The position numbers and the translations under genes were made by a program. Shown here in pieces: positions 10,291 to 24,790 of a stretch of DNA of 64,000 bases (the stretch's first letter is position 1; each line of letters begins with the position of its first letter). The stretch is from assembly GCA_013368445.1 (NCBI GenBank), contig JAACJO010000034.1, forward strand, positions 124,001-188,000. Reading direction: 5' to 3'. Under the pieces are notes generated by a model. That model saw nothing but the letters and a program-made list of their open reading frames with translations. It was not told where the DNA came from and searched no databases. Source of the stretch: Leucocoprinus leucothites (lineage: Eukaryota; Basidiomycota; Agaricomycetes; Agaricales; Agaricaceae).

Positions 10291-12055
10291 ATGAAAGGAA
10301 AGGGGCATGCTCATTACATGTTCCTCTCTGATTCTACTCTTGAAACAACAGATTTTGGCACTGAGGCAGAGGTAGATATTCCCATTGTTTGCCAACCATG
10401 TACTGTGGTAAAGATACATAAAAGCAAGGCACAAGTTACTGATGCTGATACCAATTGGCAGAAAAATGTATTACCTTGCAAAACAATGCCATACCAAGCA
10501 CTAGTGCCATCTAGTCTTCTCATTGTTCCCCCTTGTGACCATTGTGTGAAAAAAATACAGCTGTGCCAACAAGACATTCATGGTGGGACATGCATTGAAT
10601 GCAAGGCCCATAAAATGAGGTGTACTGCAATAACACTGCAAGTGCTGATGAAGTGCTGGGGAGGCATAGACACAAAGACTCAGGCTTACCATCCAGGGAT
10701 CATGATGGAAGATGAGCATGTGACTGGGAACAAGTGAAAGAGAGAACACAAAATGAAGAGGATCAATGACTCTTCTTTTGATGGAGAACCAAATCTCAAG
10801 TGCCACACCTTAGGGAGGAAGTGTCTAGATCAGGTACCCACCACATCAACAGCACCACTCTTCAAGTCACCAGAGCCTGGGCCACCTCGACGTTGGCATG
10901 AAGACCTTCCAGCATCTGTTGCTTCAGCACCATCAAACTGGCATGCTGTTTATGAATATATTGATACTGGTATGTGAATATTGACTTTCACTGAGTTCAA
11001 CAAACTAATTTACCAATGTAGTCCAGGACATGATCACTGAGTACAGCAATGTCCTCTGCAGGAAAGGGACCGAATATTTGGAGAAGCACAACAAGACTAC
11101 TCTGCAGCTGAATGCTGTAGAGGGCAAGTTGCACTCTCTGATGGGTAGGCTAGACACAGTCCTGTCTAAGGCAAATGCCTACTTGATGGAATCACAATCA
11201 AGTAGCATTGACCACCTAGATTGTGTAGAATGCATAGTGGACCAGCTTTCATCAAAAGTCAACAAGGTATGTGAATACCTTGGCCTTGGGGATGGGCCAC
11301 CAGTGGAAGTTCTTTTCCATCCATGGGTAGGTGAGGAACCAGCAGCAAGTGTTGAGTACATCAGTTTCTCCATGCCAATTCTCTGACCACAACCACCACC
11401 TGGCTCACCACTGGCACTATCAGTACCATCCCCCAGTCCCCAGTTGCCTGATTCTGCATCTGTCCCATCTACCAGGATCCTTATGCTGAGTATCCCAGGA
11501 CCTGATTCAATGGTGCCACCAAATCTCATGTCAACATCAATGCCAGATGAGCTGGCTGACATGGTTCAAGACTTGCCACTCCCACCATTCTCCCTGCTGA
11601 CAGATTGAGGGTGAGCATTTGTCCATCACCTTACTAGCACAGATGGCATACTCCTAATCACAAATGCTGCTCATACCATCAAGCTGCCTGTGTTGCCTGC
11701 TGGGGACATTGACATGCCCATTCCAGCTGATGCTGGCATGAGTGCCATTCCTGTACCATTGGCTGCCAGTGATACCAATATGCCAGGCGATCTTAGTGCC
11801 AGATTTCCAGATATGCTGGCTCTATCAATGACTGGTAATGTGGATATGGAAATGTCATTTGTTGGAACCTGGGTGTATTCCAGTCCCTCACTAACTAGTA
11901 ATTTCCCTGGTGTTCCAGGTCCTACCAGTGCTGGCTACCAACATGGACTGGTATCATCTCAAGTCAGCACCATTCAGCTGCTGGATCTTCCACTGAGCCA
12001 AGAGCACATATTTTCCTCCCTGCTAATAAGCATTGCAGATTCCAATGAATTATAG
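10291..12055 (+). pseudogene. Degraded Cys-cluster protein gene (two CX2CX6C motifs)
   Basis: The frame from ATG 10291 carries CDHCVKKIQLC and then CIECKAHKMRC, two CX2CX6C motifs as in a Zn2Cys6-like cluster, around residues 90-117. A 52-bp intron (10970-11021, GTATGT...TAG) joins it in phase to a helical, Leu-rich region (LHSLMGRLDTVLSKANAYLM) and a long Pro/Ser/Met-rich tail. The frame is broken by TGA at 10735, 11384, 11606 and 11612, with no frameshift seen. The architecture (Cys cluster followed by a helical region) parallels the antisense gene of Ty3-A, but the sequence is different and there the cluster itself spans the intron. Such proteins are often considered DNA-binding; the function here is inferred only from the motif. 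Confidence 0.6.
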
Positions 12056-12260
12056 ATTGCATTTCCTACTACTTCATATATCTTGTACTAACCTGTGTTT
12101 CTCACATCTTCACCAACATAGATTTCTTGTGATGTTCTTCTGGCAATGAGTTGTTGATGTGAGCACATTATTCACAAGTATTACACAGAAATCATACCAG
12201 GTAGTTATTCAGCTTACACATTCAAGTTTGATACTTTGAATTAGGCTTGTGGCACCTTCA
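12056..12260. other. Intergenic, nothing recognised
   Basis: This is a short AT-rich gap between the + strand Cys-cluster remnant and minus-strand coding remnants. No motif was seen. Confidence 0.4.
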
Positions 12261-14800
12261 TCATTCAAGTTGATTAGTTAATTGTTGGGCCTCCTCTGTT
12301 GCTAATTGATTTGCTATTCTGATGTGCTGGGTACATGCTGGATTGGTTCTATTACTTGATATGTTGTTTTGGGCCCTGCTGCTGCTTACACCCATATTTG
12401 CTGATGAAGGTGTTGTCTGATAAGCAAATGTCTGGTGAAGTGGTACCAGTTCCTTGGCACTAATTGTCATCTGCCAGTCTTCCTGTTGATTGGCCTCAAT
12501 AGCTATCCCTCTGAGTGCTGAGAATTCAGGACTATTTGCTTGCTCTTGTCTGGCCATGTCTTCAGACCCAATTTCCATGTTGATGAGTACATTCCTCACT
12601 CCAACAATTTGCTGACCCATTTCATTTTCCACATGTGTCCCAACCATGGTTTGTACCATCAGTCTAGGATCAACAGGATCATGTGTGAGTGCCGGTTGCA
12701 TGAGAGCCAGGTCAATCATGACCTCATCTTGAGTTGATTCTGTGTATACTTCTTACCTTGATATCATCTCAAGTGCTGGTGCTACAACTGCATATTGAGG
12801 GTAACCTTTACCTGGCCTATTAACTGGGGGGCCTGGTAATATACCTCTTGCAACCAATGCATTGGCTTCTATTTGTCCAAATAATATCATTCTCCTTTGT
12901 TCTTCTCTTAGGGATGAATTTTCTACTTAGCTTAGCATTAGTGAATGGCTCAGCTTGGCTCTATAGACTCATGATTTACCATTCATTGGATCACCTTGCT
13001 CTATCCTGTCATTGATGATATTTGACATCAGCAATCTAGGCTAAACATTCCCTGATTGGTATGGTTGCAAGATTTGTTCTGACTTTCATCCACACCTCTG
13101 CTGGCACTCTGTCTGCTGAGGCCATTTCCAACTTCATCGATGCTCTGGTACATGCCTTCCCACTGTCCTACATCATAATAATTTGTCTTGTAGTTGCCAA
13201 CCTCACCAGTATCTTCATCATCTGTGTCTTCAGGATTGGCATCATTGATATCAGCATCAGTTCCACTAGCACCTGGAGCATTATTTTCAATATCTGCATC
13301 ACCATTATCATCTTGACTATCAACATCTCATCCTTCAGCATTGCCCTCTGCCGCATTGTCTCCAATATGCCTGCCCTGTTTTCTTTGCCTCTCTTTTTTC
13401 TTTTCTGCCATTCTCCTCCTCCCCCCTTGCTGATCATTATTATGTTCATTCCCTTCCCTATCAACATTCTTCCCACCTGGGTATAAATCCATCACATATT
13501 CATTTCATCCTTTCTCATAAATGCAGAAGCAGAATGTATTCTCAACTCCCTTCCCCTGTCACTGCAGTACATGCTCCATGAACTCAATGGTCTCTTCTTT
13601 CCTCATATTATACAGGTCATGGAGTAAACAATCATCTGGCATATACTCCAGTGCAATGAACACTGATGTGTTTGAAGCTATGCTTGCAAATGGAGCATGC
13701 CTTCGTTTTTTGCTGCTGGCCAGTACTACATTTTTACTTAGCATTTTATTCCACAAGAAATTATGACAATGTACTGTAGTAGGCATTCAGGTATGTTCAC
13801 ATCAAGTCCTCAAGCTCAGCCTTTTTCAAATCCAAGAAATCTCCATCTGGCAGCACCGGCAACCTACACAGTGCTGTCCCAATTCTCAATCCAGCTGGTG
13901 TCTTGAAACCTGGTACTGGCACTCCCAGCTGTTTCTCTTGAAACTCTTTCTGTTGATCTAGATTCTTTATGTATTCTCCCAGCTTTTGCTTCAGGTATTT
14001 GATTTCATTCTTATACAAGTCCACAAATCTCAGGCCATCTACGCCAATGTTTTCAGCAATGTTGTCATGACCATGAGGATATGTTAATACACCTTTACAT
14101 GTAGTAATACATTATCTCTTACATGTCAATAACAAACTTGCAACTTCCTTGAACAAAGCTGAACATTGTAAATGTGCAGAGTCCTATTTCAAGCCAACTT
14201 TTGTTTGACCATTGTACCACTCTGTCATGTGCACTCCTCTCCACCAACCTGTTTGTACCCATTTCAGTTGATGATCTATCAAACTGGCATCATGCTCACC
14301 TCTGGCAAGTCTTCTAGTCATTCCCCTCCACCTTAAATTTCTCAACTTTCTCCCTAACAGTCAGCCTCTCTGCCTTGTCCATTTTCTCAAACACCAGCTT
14401 CACACCCCTATTTTACTGTCCAAAATACTCCTTCAATCTGGGATCAAGTTGTTCAACCATGAGGAGTTGTCAGATTTCGGACTTAACATCCTCCTTGTAC
14501 TCTCTATTAATTATATCAATGTATGTCATCCAGGCAGTGCTCTTGGAGGCTTTGATAGTAACCAAAGGATGCCAATTGTTGGCAATCTATTTCCCAAGTT
14601 TCTATGCATATAGTAGAGTATTTGAGATTATTTTGGTACTATATATTATCATCAGGCCTTCATACCTTCACCTGCCTCTCCATCTCATCATTCAACAACG
14701 GATTTGCACCAGATTGCATCCAATAATTAAAAATTTCCAGCAAAACTTTGCTCTTGAAAATATGAGTGTGATTGTGTTGTGTTTCCTATGATTGATATTT
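12261..14800 (-). pseudogene. Unidentified minus-strand coding remnant, multi-exon
   Basis: Several minus-strand segments have coding character. 14790-14300 reads WMTYIDIINREYKEDVKSEI and later KLVFEKMDKAERLTVREKVE, with stops. 14024-13797 reads DLYKNEIKYLKQKLGEYIKN and is coiled-coil-like. 13390-13130 in one frame is very acidic (NPEDTDDEDTGEVGNYKTN). 12719-12261 is a 152-codon Gln/Ala-rich frame. The opposite-strand frames are hydrophobic shadows. The order suggests one gene read right to left, about 2.5 kb, decayed by stops. I do not recognise the family; a transposon-associated gene is likely from context. Confidence 0.35.
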
Positions 14801-15130
14801 GTATCTGAAAGCATTCAAAACATCACATTCATTAGTACTATAAAGGCAACCAGCCCTTGGTTTCCTTGATCATGCTGTGGGAACCATGACAGTGAAGGTG
14901 TGATAAGTGTGTATGGTTCAAGAAGTATGTGTGGCCATGAGGACATTTGAAATGTGGCATAGGGTATCTGTCCATGAGGCTAGTGCTGGGGTTTGGTGCC
15001 TAGGGCCAATCTACAATACATTGTGGACCATATTAAGGATACTGCCCATACAACTTCAATTGCTGAGCTTGAACAATGATTAGACAGCATTCATGCTCAG
15101 TGTAGTATTCTACTAGATGAACAAAGGAAT
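14801..15130. other. No gene recognised
   Basis: No frame with recognisable motifs was seen. The last bases (from about 15060) may already belong to the + strand remnant that follows, since LNEQRNLFRDA-like text precedes 15149. Confidence 0.35.
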
Positions 15131-18100
15131 CTATTCAGAGATGCTATCTTGGGGCAATCACAAATAGTACTGCATGCCAAAAGCACATCTCTTGACATTT
15201 ATGATTCTGAGGATGAGGATGAGGAACAGGAGGAGGAAGCAGACTGCAAAGCCTGTGACCCAGCTCATATGTCAGCAGCTGACTCTGGCAATGCCAAGGT
15301 GCCTCCTACTTATTGCCTGGCAACAACAATCTGTATTACATTGCCATCAACATGTATAGACCTTCAGCCAATGCATTCCTCCACAGAGATTGCATTGAGG
15401 CAAGAACAGGCCTTTTAGCATATTTTGGCACATTGTAGGCTAATTGCCAAGAAATCCTCACAATATTTGCAAGTTATCCACAAAGCTCCATGCAAACAAA
15501 TAATCACTTGATCAAGAAAAGATATTTTACAGCTAAACAGGCAAATTTCATTGCACTGCTGTTGTTATAGACAATGCCAGTTGGCCATCATGGAACTAGA
15601 CCCAAATGCCAAGATCCTCTCATTATTGAAGGAACTGACAAAACAGGATGTAAAGGAGAGTATGGCAATGTTGAATCCCAATGAACCAGGATCAACAACT
15701 TTGTGTTTGTCATAGATTTGGAAAACAGGGCCACTGCCTGGCAAGCCCAGCACTCTCAGCATTCAGGAATGTAAGCATGTTTTATTTGATTGGAGGTCCC
15801 ACTGAATCCAACACTCACATGTCAAACCCAGTCCAGCATGTCCACTACCTACACACCCACACTAGGATGATGCATTGGGATGAGGAAGTGACACTGGTAC
15901 ATTATGAGATGCAGTAGACAGTTTGATTCTTTCTTCACATGATAACTGTATGGGCTGAAAGAGCTACCTTGGCACTCCACCCCAGCACAGCTGCTTATAC
16001 CACTAGAAAATCTGCTGCATGGGGGAATATGGCCAAACAAGCTGATTGTCTATTTTCAAAAACTAACCCAAAGTACCCTAAGCAATATTCCTTGCCTTAA
16101 GGGTCTTTGTCAGCATTGCTTAGCTAATCTTTTGTATCATGTGATTAACAATTAGTATTTTGATGTGATCAGTGACATCAATTTTAATCCTGATCACATC
16201 TTGACTGCATATTATCATCAACAAAGCATCTGAAGTCTAATGGCATCCCGATTTGCGGGTTCCCCACCTTTGGAAGATGATGAACCTCACCCAGAATTAA
16301 TACTTGCATACTTTGAGTCCTGCTTCTGTGCCATATTGATTGAGTGGGAGGATTCACCCCCATATACCAACAATGGATACAAAGGGCCTTTGTGCAAGAA
16401 ATCATAGGTCCATGCAGATTGATACAGAGAATGTTATTAATTGCTTGCCCTCTCCAGTGTTGTGCTATGACATGGATTAGCATTGAAGTAGCCAAAGGCC
16501 AAACACCAAGAATACTGGTATTTCTTGGCATCCTGATGTGGAGCATGGACTTCAACAGGCAAATGCTAAGGATTATAGATAATCTCCTGCATGTGCTAGA
16601 TGCTGGCAACTCTTGGCTATTTCCAGTCAGAATTGTCAGATTATATTGTCAAGATTGGTGGAACTGCCAGTCTGCCCTAATAGAGGCATACATGATGTTG
16701 TTGACATCACTTTACTCTTGTGTCTGGGACTTTGAAGAACAGCTTGAGAATGAGTGTCACCCAAAATTCACCCCAGCACCAGCAATGTCTGGCACCCAAT
16801 CTGTGCTGCACTGGCACTTATATCTCAACTGCAAATGATGCATTCTATATTGAAGTACAGCAATGGATACTCTGGGTCAGCTCCAGATACTTCAGCAATG
16901 CTTATCCTGCTTAGAGGAACAATACTCAATAAAATTTCACTGGACCATGCATCAAGCTGCTGGGTATAATCAGCTGTTTGAGTTAGCAGTTAGCAAAGAA
17001 ACTGAACATTCTGCATATGCCTATGAAGCTACTAGTAGGCCTCCACTATTTATCATATCCTTGATGCCAGAGCAACATGCCACAATGCTGCTGACAACTC
17101 ATTCCTTGGCACCACAAGTACCTGTTCTCAATGTAAATCAGTGCTGCCTGCAGAATATGCCTCTATACAATCACCAAATTCCACCTCCTGCTCTGCCCTG
17201 AAAGAAAAATCAATACAAAAGGCACAGCTAATTGAACTTATATGCTGAAATGCCAAAAATGAGTGAGATTGCATTGCCAATCATCCATCCTTAAAATGGA
17301 CATGGGGTGTTGATGTGACCATGGACAATATAACAAATATGAGGCATGGTGGTGACAGGCAGTACAAGATACCCCACATAGGGTATGATTTATCACTGCC
17401 AGAGGGTTGGGTTTATGGTTGGGAGTCCGAGTTTGCAGCATCTGTGCTGGGAACACCTGTCTATTCACATGCCAAGCAAATTCCTATTCCTGAACTTTAA
17501 TCTCCACACATTCCTTGGCACTTTACACAAACCTCTCTCAGATGCACTGAATTAACTGTTCCATCCAGCATACTAGGCAATGTTGGGCCTGCCAGGGAAG
17601 CTGATGAGTGTCCTGACTCCCAAATCCCCATGTCTATTGAAACTACCACATCCAACAGTCCCCAGGTAGGTTCTGGCATTTATGTGCATGCTGATCCTGC
17701 TGGACCACTGCCCCTTTTGGCTATTGCCATCATGGCTACCCTTCATGCTGACCTTAGCAGTGAATCATTATCCTCTGCTTGTGCCAGTCACCATTCATTT
17801 GCTGAAATTAATGCCAGACCTGAGACTTCAACTGACTCCAACCACAAATTTTGTGATTCCTGTAAGTCCTTTATCTTGCTCTTCTATAGGCTCTCAATAC
17901 TGACACCACAGTTTTTACAGCTTCACCAAATGGTCTGGATCCTGAGCCTACTGTCCATGCCATTGATGTTCATAATGCCTTATTGACATTCAATGATAGC
18001 ATGTCTTCAAACAATTCTTCAAGTGGGTATTCTGTGCCAGATGATGTCCTGGCCAACACTGGTTCCCTTGCCACTGAAGTTCATCATGCTTTACTTGCCT

Positions 18101-18350
18101 TCAATAGCTCAGATAATGAACAGCCCAATAAATCTCCCTGAAGTGATGACTCTCTGTCAAACAACAATCCTCTTCCAGAAAACAGTCTTGAACTTGATTC
18201 CACTGGCAGCAACACTAATCTGCCTACCTCACACATGCTGGGGTCTCAGTCCATCATTCCAGCATTATCAGCATGCCCTCCTTACACCATGGCTGACTTT
18301 CAATCATTTGGAGGACCTGATAATTATGCTTCCAGTTGAATAGCTTTTTT
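15131..18350 (+). pseudogene. Unidentified + strand coding remnant (large, decayed)
   Basis: From 15149 the frame holds an acidic run (DSEDEDEEQEEEAD). It then reads, across stops, RKDILQLNRQISLH, MELDPNAKILSLLKELTKQD and LNPNEPGSTT up to about 15740, where a TAG sits at a likely Trp. Further pieces are 16863-17201 (DTLGQLQILQQCLSCLEEQY) and low-complexity frames at 17497-18340 rich in Pro/Ser/Asn. The style and the LDPN...NPNEPGS order remind me of transposon-linked Agaricomycete proteins, but I cannot name the family. Many stops and probable frameshifts are present, so it is not functional. Confidence 0.35.
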
Positions 18351-18624
18351 TTACATTGTACATTCTTGACTCATGGTTTCTTAGAATACATAGTGCACTT
18401 CCATCTCTGAGCAAAGACACCTCTTGTTAGACTTTGTTGGCCTTCTCCACTCATGTAGCTGCCTCATGCAGTCACTGCCTTCTATTCCTGTTCACTCAGG
18501 TTCTCATGCTTAGTGCAGCCTCAACCACACATCTAATGCCCTCAACATCTCATCTGTTCACATATTTTCAATTGACCCTGCTGGTGGTTAACTGGCATTC
18601 TTTCTGATCAGGTGCTGGCATGTA

Positions 18625-20216
18625 CAGTGGCTCAAAAAACTGTCCCAATGTTTTCGCATTTTGGACATATTTGCTAATACCAGGGCAGATATATGGCCTA
18701 GCATCCTGAAAATATTCACACAGGTACCTTGACATATTGGGAGCATATATTCCCATGATCACATGACCTTGTCCATCAATGAATTATTAATGAATTATCG
18801 AAAATATCTACTCATTGGGACAGTTTTTTGACCCTCTGTCAGCCTCCTAGTATCTACCTTGTAACATGCCAGGGGAGCATCAGGGCAGGTGTGGGAGTAA
18901 TAAACAAGATCATGTGACCTTGGTTGACATATTGAGATGGTTACAACTGTCTTTCTTCCTGCCACCACATCATGAAAGCTATCTCCTCTACCCAATACTC
19001 TCAATTTACTTCTCTTCTCAAAGATGGCTATTCCTTGTGCCAGATTGAACTTAAAACTGGTCTAGGCAAGTTTACTGTTGGGAGGATCAAGTAAGAAGTT
19101 GATGGGAACAAGGAAAACAACTAGGAAGGACATCCTTCCAAGCTTTCTCCTTGTGGTAAAAAAGCAATAATTCACCAAATAACCTCTGGAAAGCTAGACA
19201 ATGCTGTCCAGGCTACAAATTTCATTAACTCTACTCTGTCTGACCCTGTCACACCCCAAACTGTCAGAAATACCCTTCAGGACAATGGATTTCATTCTGT
19301 AACCAAGATTCTATAGCCTCTACTCAAAAAGTGACATCATGAGAAACACCTTGACTTTGCACAGGAACATAGGAATTGGACAGTGGAGGACTGGAAGAGG
19401 GTGTTGTGAATGGATGAAACAAAGATCAACAGGATTGGGTCAGATGGAAAGGTGTATACCTGGAAGGAGAGGGGGGAACCACTGTCAGATAGGACCACTC
19501 TCCCTACTGTCAACATGGAGGAGGTGGTAACATGATGGTGTGGGGGTGTATGGGGTAGAATGGGGTAGGAAAGCTGATAGAGGTTCAAAGGAGTATAGAT
19601 GCAGTGCAATACTACAAGACTTTGGACAATGGGGTGGTGGAAAGCTTTGAAAAGTTGGAGATGGAGGAGGAGGAGAGGATATTCCAGCAGGCTGATAACC
19701 CAAAACACACCTCAAAACTGGGACAACAATGATTTGTGGACAACAATATTCAAGTTCTATCATGGACTGCACAATCCCCTAACCTAAATCCCATTGAACA
19801 CCTCTAGCCCTACCTGAAGGACCAGCTGAAGGCATATGAAAGACCACCCAAGGGAGTATTTGAATTGTGGGAGGGGCTAGTAGAGGAGTGGAATAAGATT
19901 CCAGCAGAAAGGTGCCAAAGGCTGATAGAAAGCATGCCCAGAAAGATTGAGGCAGTTATCAGGGCAAGAGGAGGTCATACAAAGTATTGAGTAGGTAGAT
20001 AACAGAGGGTCAAAAAACTGTCCCAATGAGTAGATATTTTCGATAATTCATTAATAATTCATTGATGGCCAAGGTCATGTGATCATGGGAATATATGCTC
20101 CCAATATGTCAAGGTACCTGTGTGAATATTTTCAGGATGCTAGGCCATATATCTGCCCTGGTATTAGCAAATATGTCCAAAATGCGAAAACATTGGGACA
20201 GTTTTTTGAGCCACTA
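18625..20216 (+). mobile_element. Tc1/mariner-like DNA transposon, copy 1 (1592 bp)
   Basis: TIRs of about 214 bp (18625-18838 and 20003-20216) bound the element. TA lies on both sides (18623-18624 and 20217-20218). It starts CAGTGGCTCAAAAAACTG, and the right end reads GAGCCACTA, where the last base differs from copy 2 (G). Within each TIR the word TCAAAAAACTGTCCCAATG at the outer end recurs inverted at the inner end. The length equals copy 2 exactly. The transposase inside is dead, so any movement would need another source. Confidence 0.92.
18972..19990 (+). pseudogene. Tc1-like transposase, inactivated (copy 1)
   Basis: The frame from ATG 18972 shows the N-terminal helix-turn-helix region (YSLCQIELKTG, then TVGRIK). 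It is broken by TAA/TAG stops near 19090 and 19120 and by a frame change near 19330, where the DE(T)KI block becomes unreadable in the main frame. Further on, the catalytic block normally reading QQDND reads QQADN, so the second catalytic Asp (the one 34 residues before the Glu of NLNPIEHL) is Ala. Stops also replace Trp codons (QQ*FV, EHL*PY). The C-terminus RARGGHTKY is preserved. It is homologous to copy 2 at 46870-45852, but the damage differs. Confidence 0.88.
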
Positions 20217-20931
20217 TATGTCACTTCTCTTTGTGCTATATTTTTTTCCCTGGTTCTTTCATTCTAGCATTTCCCTGTACTATCCCTCTTTAAATATTTT
20301 CTTGTCATTGCTGACCCATCATGTTGGCACCTGGTTGGCACTTCTCTCTGGCACCTTTTGCCAAATTACTCTATCACCCCTGTTCACCATATTGATTTCT
20401 GTGCCACATTACCTGACTCCTTTTCAATCCACTCACAACTTACATTATGCCATGCTTTCCCACCTATTGATCCCTCATTTTATTGTACCAGACATGGCCT
20501 GGCATATTTCCCTAGTAGTGACCAGGCCTCCCAAGGTTGTTATAACCTCTTACCACAATTATTCTAAATCTGTCCTCCATTTACTCTCATGTGCTCTAGT
20601 AGGCATGGCACATTCATGAATTATCCATGCTGGTGTGCTACCCCAACAAGCCAGTTGCCAAATGTATTCATAGTGCACCAGTGAAGCCATACAGGCTGCT
20701 GCTATAGTATGGCTAGTCTGGCAGACATGCTAGCACTGTTTTGTACTGCACCAGCAAAGCCCCATACAGCCCCCACATAATGACTGCTATAGTGTAGGCA
20801 GTCCAGTGGGCCTGCTAGCACCATCTAAGATGATACATTGTATGCCTTTGTTGTACTGTCTCAAACAATACAGTGTAGCTTGACTATGTGCAGTCTACCA
20901 GGGTCATGGGAACAAGTCCCAAGTCACACTT

Positions 20932-21321
20932 GTGAGACCCCCTGTAGTATACAGCATTTGGACGCAAACACTGGTAGTGATATTAGTAGTGCACCAGGGT
21001 ACACCACTATCTGCCCTTACAGGCAACAAATCTGTTAGTAGTATGTACATTGGTAATGACACTGGAATTGTCAAGCAAATCATATTTGCCATTAATCCCC
21101 TTAATGAACCCAATGATCACCTATCCTCAGAACAGCTGGAGGCTGTAAACCAAGCTGCTGAAGGCCTCTCAGATGAACAAAGAGACAACTACTATCATAG
21201 GCACCCTGAGATGACTGGTAATGCTCACACCAAAAGTTCCAACAATGGAAAGGGTACTGACCCTCATGATTGGGGTGCTGCTGGCATTCCTGAAAATGAA
21301 CTGGATGCTAATACACAATGA
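20932..21321 (+). pseudogene. Possible retroelement gag fragment
   Basis: The frame, best from about 21060, reads INPLNEPNDHLSSEQLEAVN, then SDEQRDNYYHRHPEMTG and GKGTDPHDWGAAGIPENELD, ending at a TGA at 21319. The composition is that of a real hydrophilic protein. The KG-DP--WG---ENELD pattern resembles segments seen in basidiomycete retrotransposon gag proteins, but this is from memory and unverified. No start, capsid or knuckle is present, and the neighbours are repeat R and the Ty3-C LTR. Confidence 0.3.
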
Positions 21322-21558
21322 ATCTTGCTCAAAAATGCGAAATATAACAATACTAAATCTAAACCCAAGTATAAGATGTTATGTATATTGATTATATCTA
21401 GCATTTGTTCCATTTCCAATGTGAAGTCAATATTAGCTTTACTTAAGTAATATTACAATTATATTTTCTCTTTATTTGTCTCTGTATTTTCTTATCTTGT
21501 TTTATCTTGTTTATCTTAGTTCATTATAACTCATTTTATCTTGTTTGGTTTTGTTTAT
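21322..21558. other. AT-rich gap
   Basis: No gene or clear repeat is seen. A run of tatcttgttttatcttgttt-like repeats lies at 21490-21545. Confidence 0.4.
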
Positions 21559-22071
21559 GTTTTGATGACATGTGATTATTAAATATAGCTGTACTATATT
21601 TGGACTTACCTTGTGATTGCACCAGATAATCAAAGAAGAACTTCTAATGCTTCTTTGATAGATCATGTCTTATATATATTTTAATTAGCATTAAGGAAGC
21701 TGTATGCTTCTCTTCTTTCATTAGAAGCCCTTAGCCCTAGTTAATATTAGATACAGACTTGTATCATATATAAGTTATCAACATCTACCAAGGAGAAATA
21801 TTGTTTCTGTTATGACTTGATTGTCTATCTACCTGGTTCCCCTAGTTTTATATCACATTTTTATTTCTGTTCTTACTTCACTCCCATGTCATAGCTTGTG
21901 TCATAGTTATCTGAGTCCTCTGACTCATAGTTACCTGGGTCTGCTTTCCATCTCCTATATATAGACTACTAGGTAGAGTATACTCCTTATGCTTTACCAA
22001 TTGTATCTTTCCTTTCCCTTTCTCAAGTCTTTGCCAGAGTTGCAACCTGAGTTCCAATGAAGGTCATAACA
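21559..22071 (+). repeat. 5' LTR of Ty3-C
   Basis: The segment ends in gtcataaca at 22071. A TATA box (TATATATAG, 21956-21964) lies 33 nt before ATGCTTTACCAA (21989-22000), the exact reverse complement of the putative primer binding site just downstream. The 5' boundary (about 21559, tgttttgatgaca) is uncertain because no second LTR survives to compare. Confidence 0.65.
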
Positions 22072-22072
22072 T

Positions 22073-22084
22073 TTGGTAAAGCAT
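22073..22084 (+). promoter_or_regulatory. Putative self-complementary primer binding site of Ty3-C
   Basis: TTGGTAAAGCAT lies one base after the LTR end. It is the exact complement of the predicted transcript 5' end ATGCTTTACCAA at 21989-22000, which sits 33 nt after the TATA box. This fits self-priming as described for Tf1 and related chromoviruses. Confidence 0.7.
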
Positions 22085-22178
22085 CACCACTCACCTTGCA
22101 ACAGAATATTGCTGACATCACAAGCCATACTACTTGTTCAAAGAAGTAACTAAATGGTGACAATGTCTATGCACAATA

Positions 22179-24689
<2,511 letters not shown>

Positions 24690-24790
24690 TAGGTGCCATC
24701 TTACAAGCCCATGTAACTAGAGGACCAAAATTGAATTGTTATACCATTTCCCAATGAAGGAACTCTAAGTACAAACTAACAATACAACCA

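Larger units (their letters stand above)
18430..20895 (-). repeat. Dispersed repeat R, copy 2 (interrupted by Tc1-like copy 1)
   Basis: 20895-20217 and 18624-18430 together form the inverted counterpart of 6257-8060. The two halves meet exactly at the TA target of the Tc1-like element: ggcatgTA on the left and TAtgtcac on the right, against ggcatgcatgcc/gacatgcatgc in the other copy. This copy lacks X near 20650. No coding capacity was recognised. Confidence 0.65.

Noticed and set aside
13061..13486. 141-codon Ile-rich + strand frame
   Set aside because: It is the antisense of a strongly acidic minus-strand stretch, which yields artificial Ile/Ser/Val-rich text.
14375..14791. 138-codon hydrophobic + strand frame that looks like a membrane protein
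   Set aside because: The minus strand over the same stretch reads as a hydrophilic helical protein; the hydrophobic frame is its shadow.
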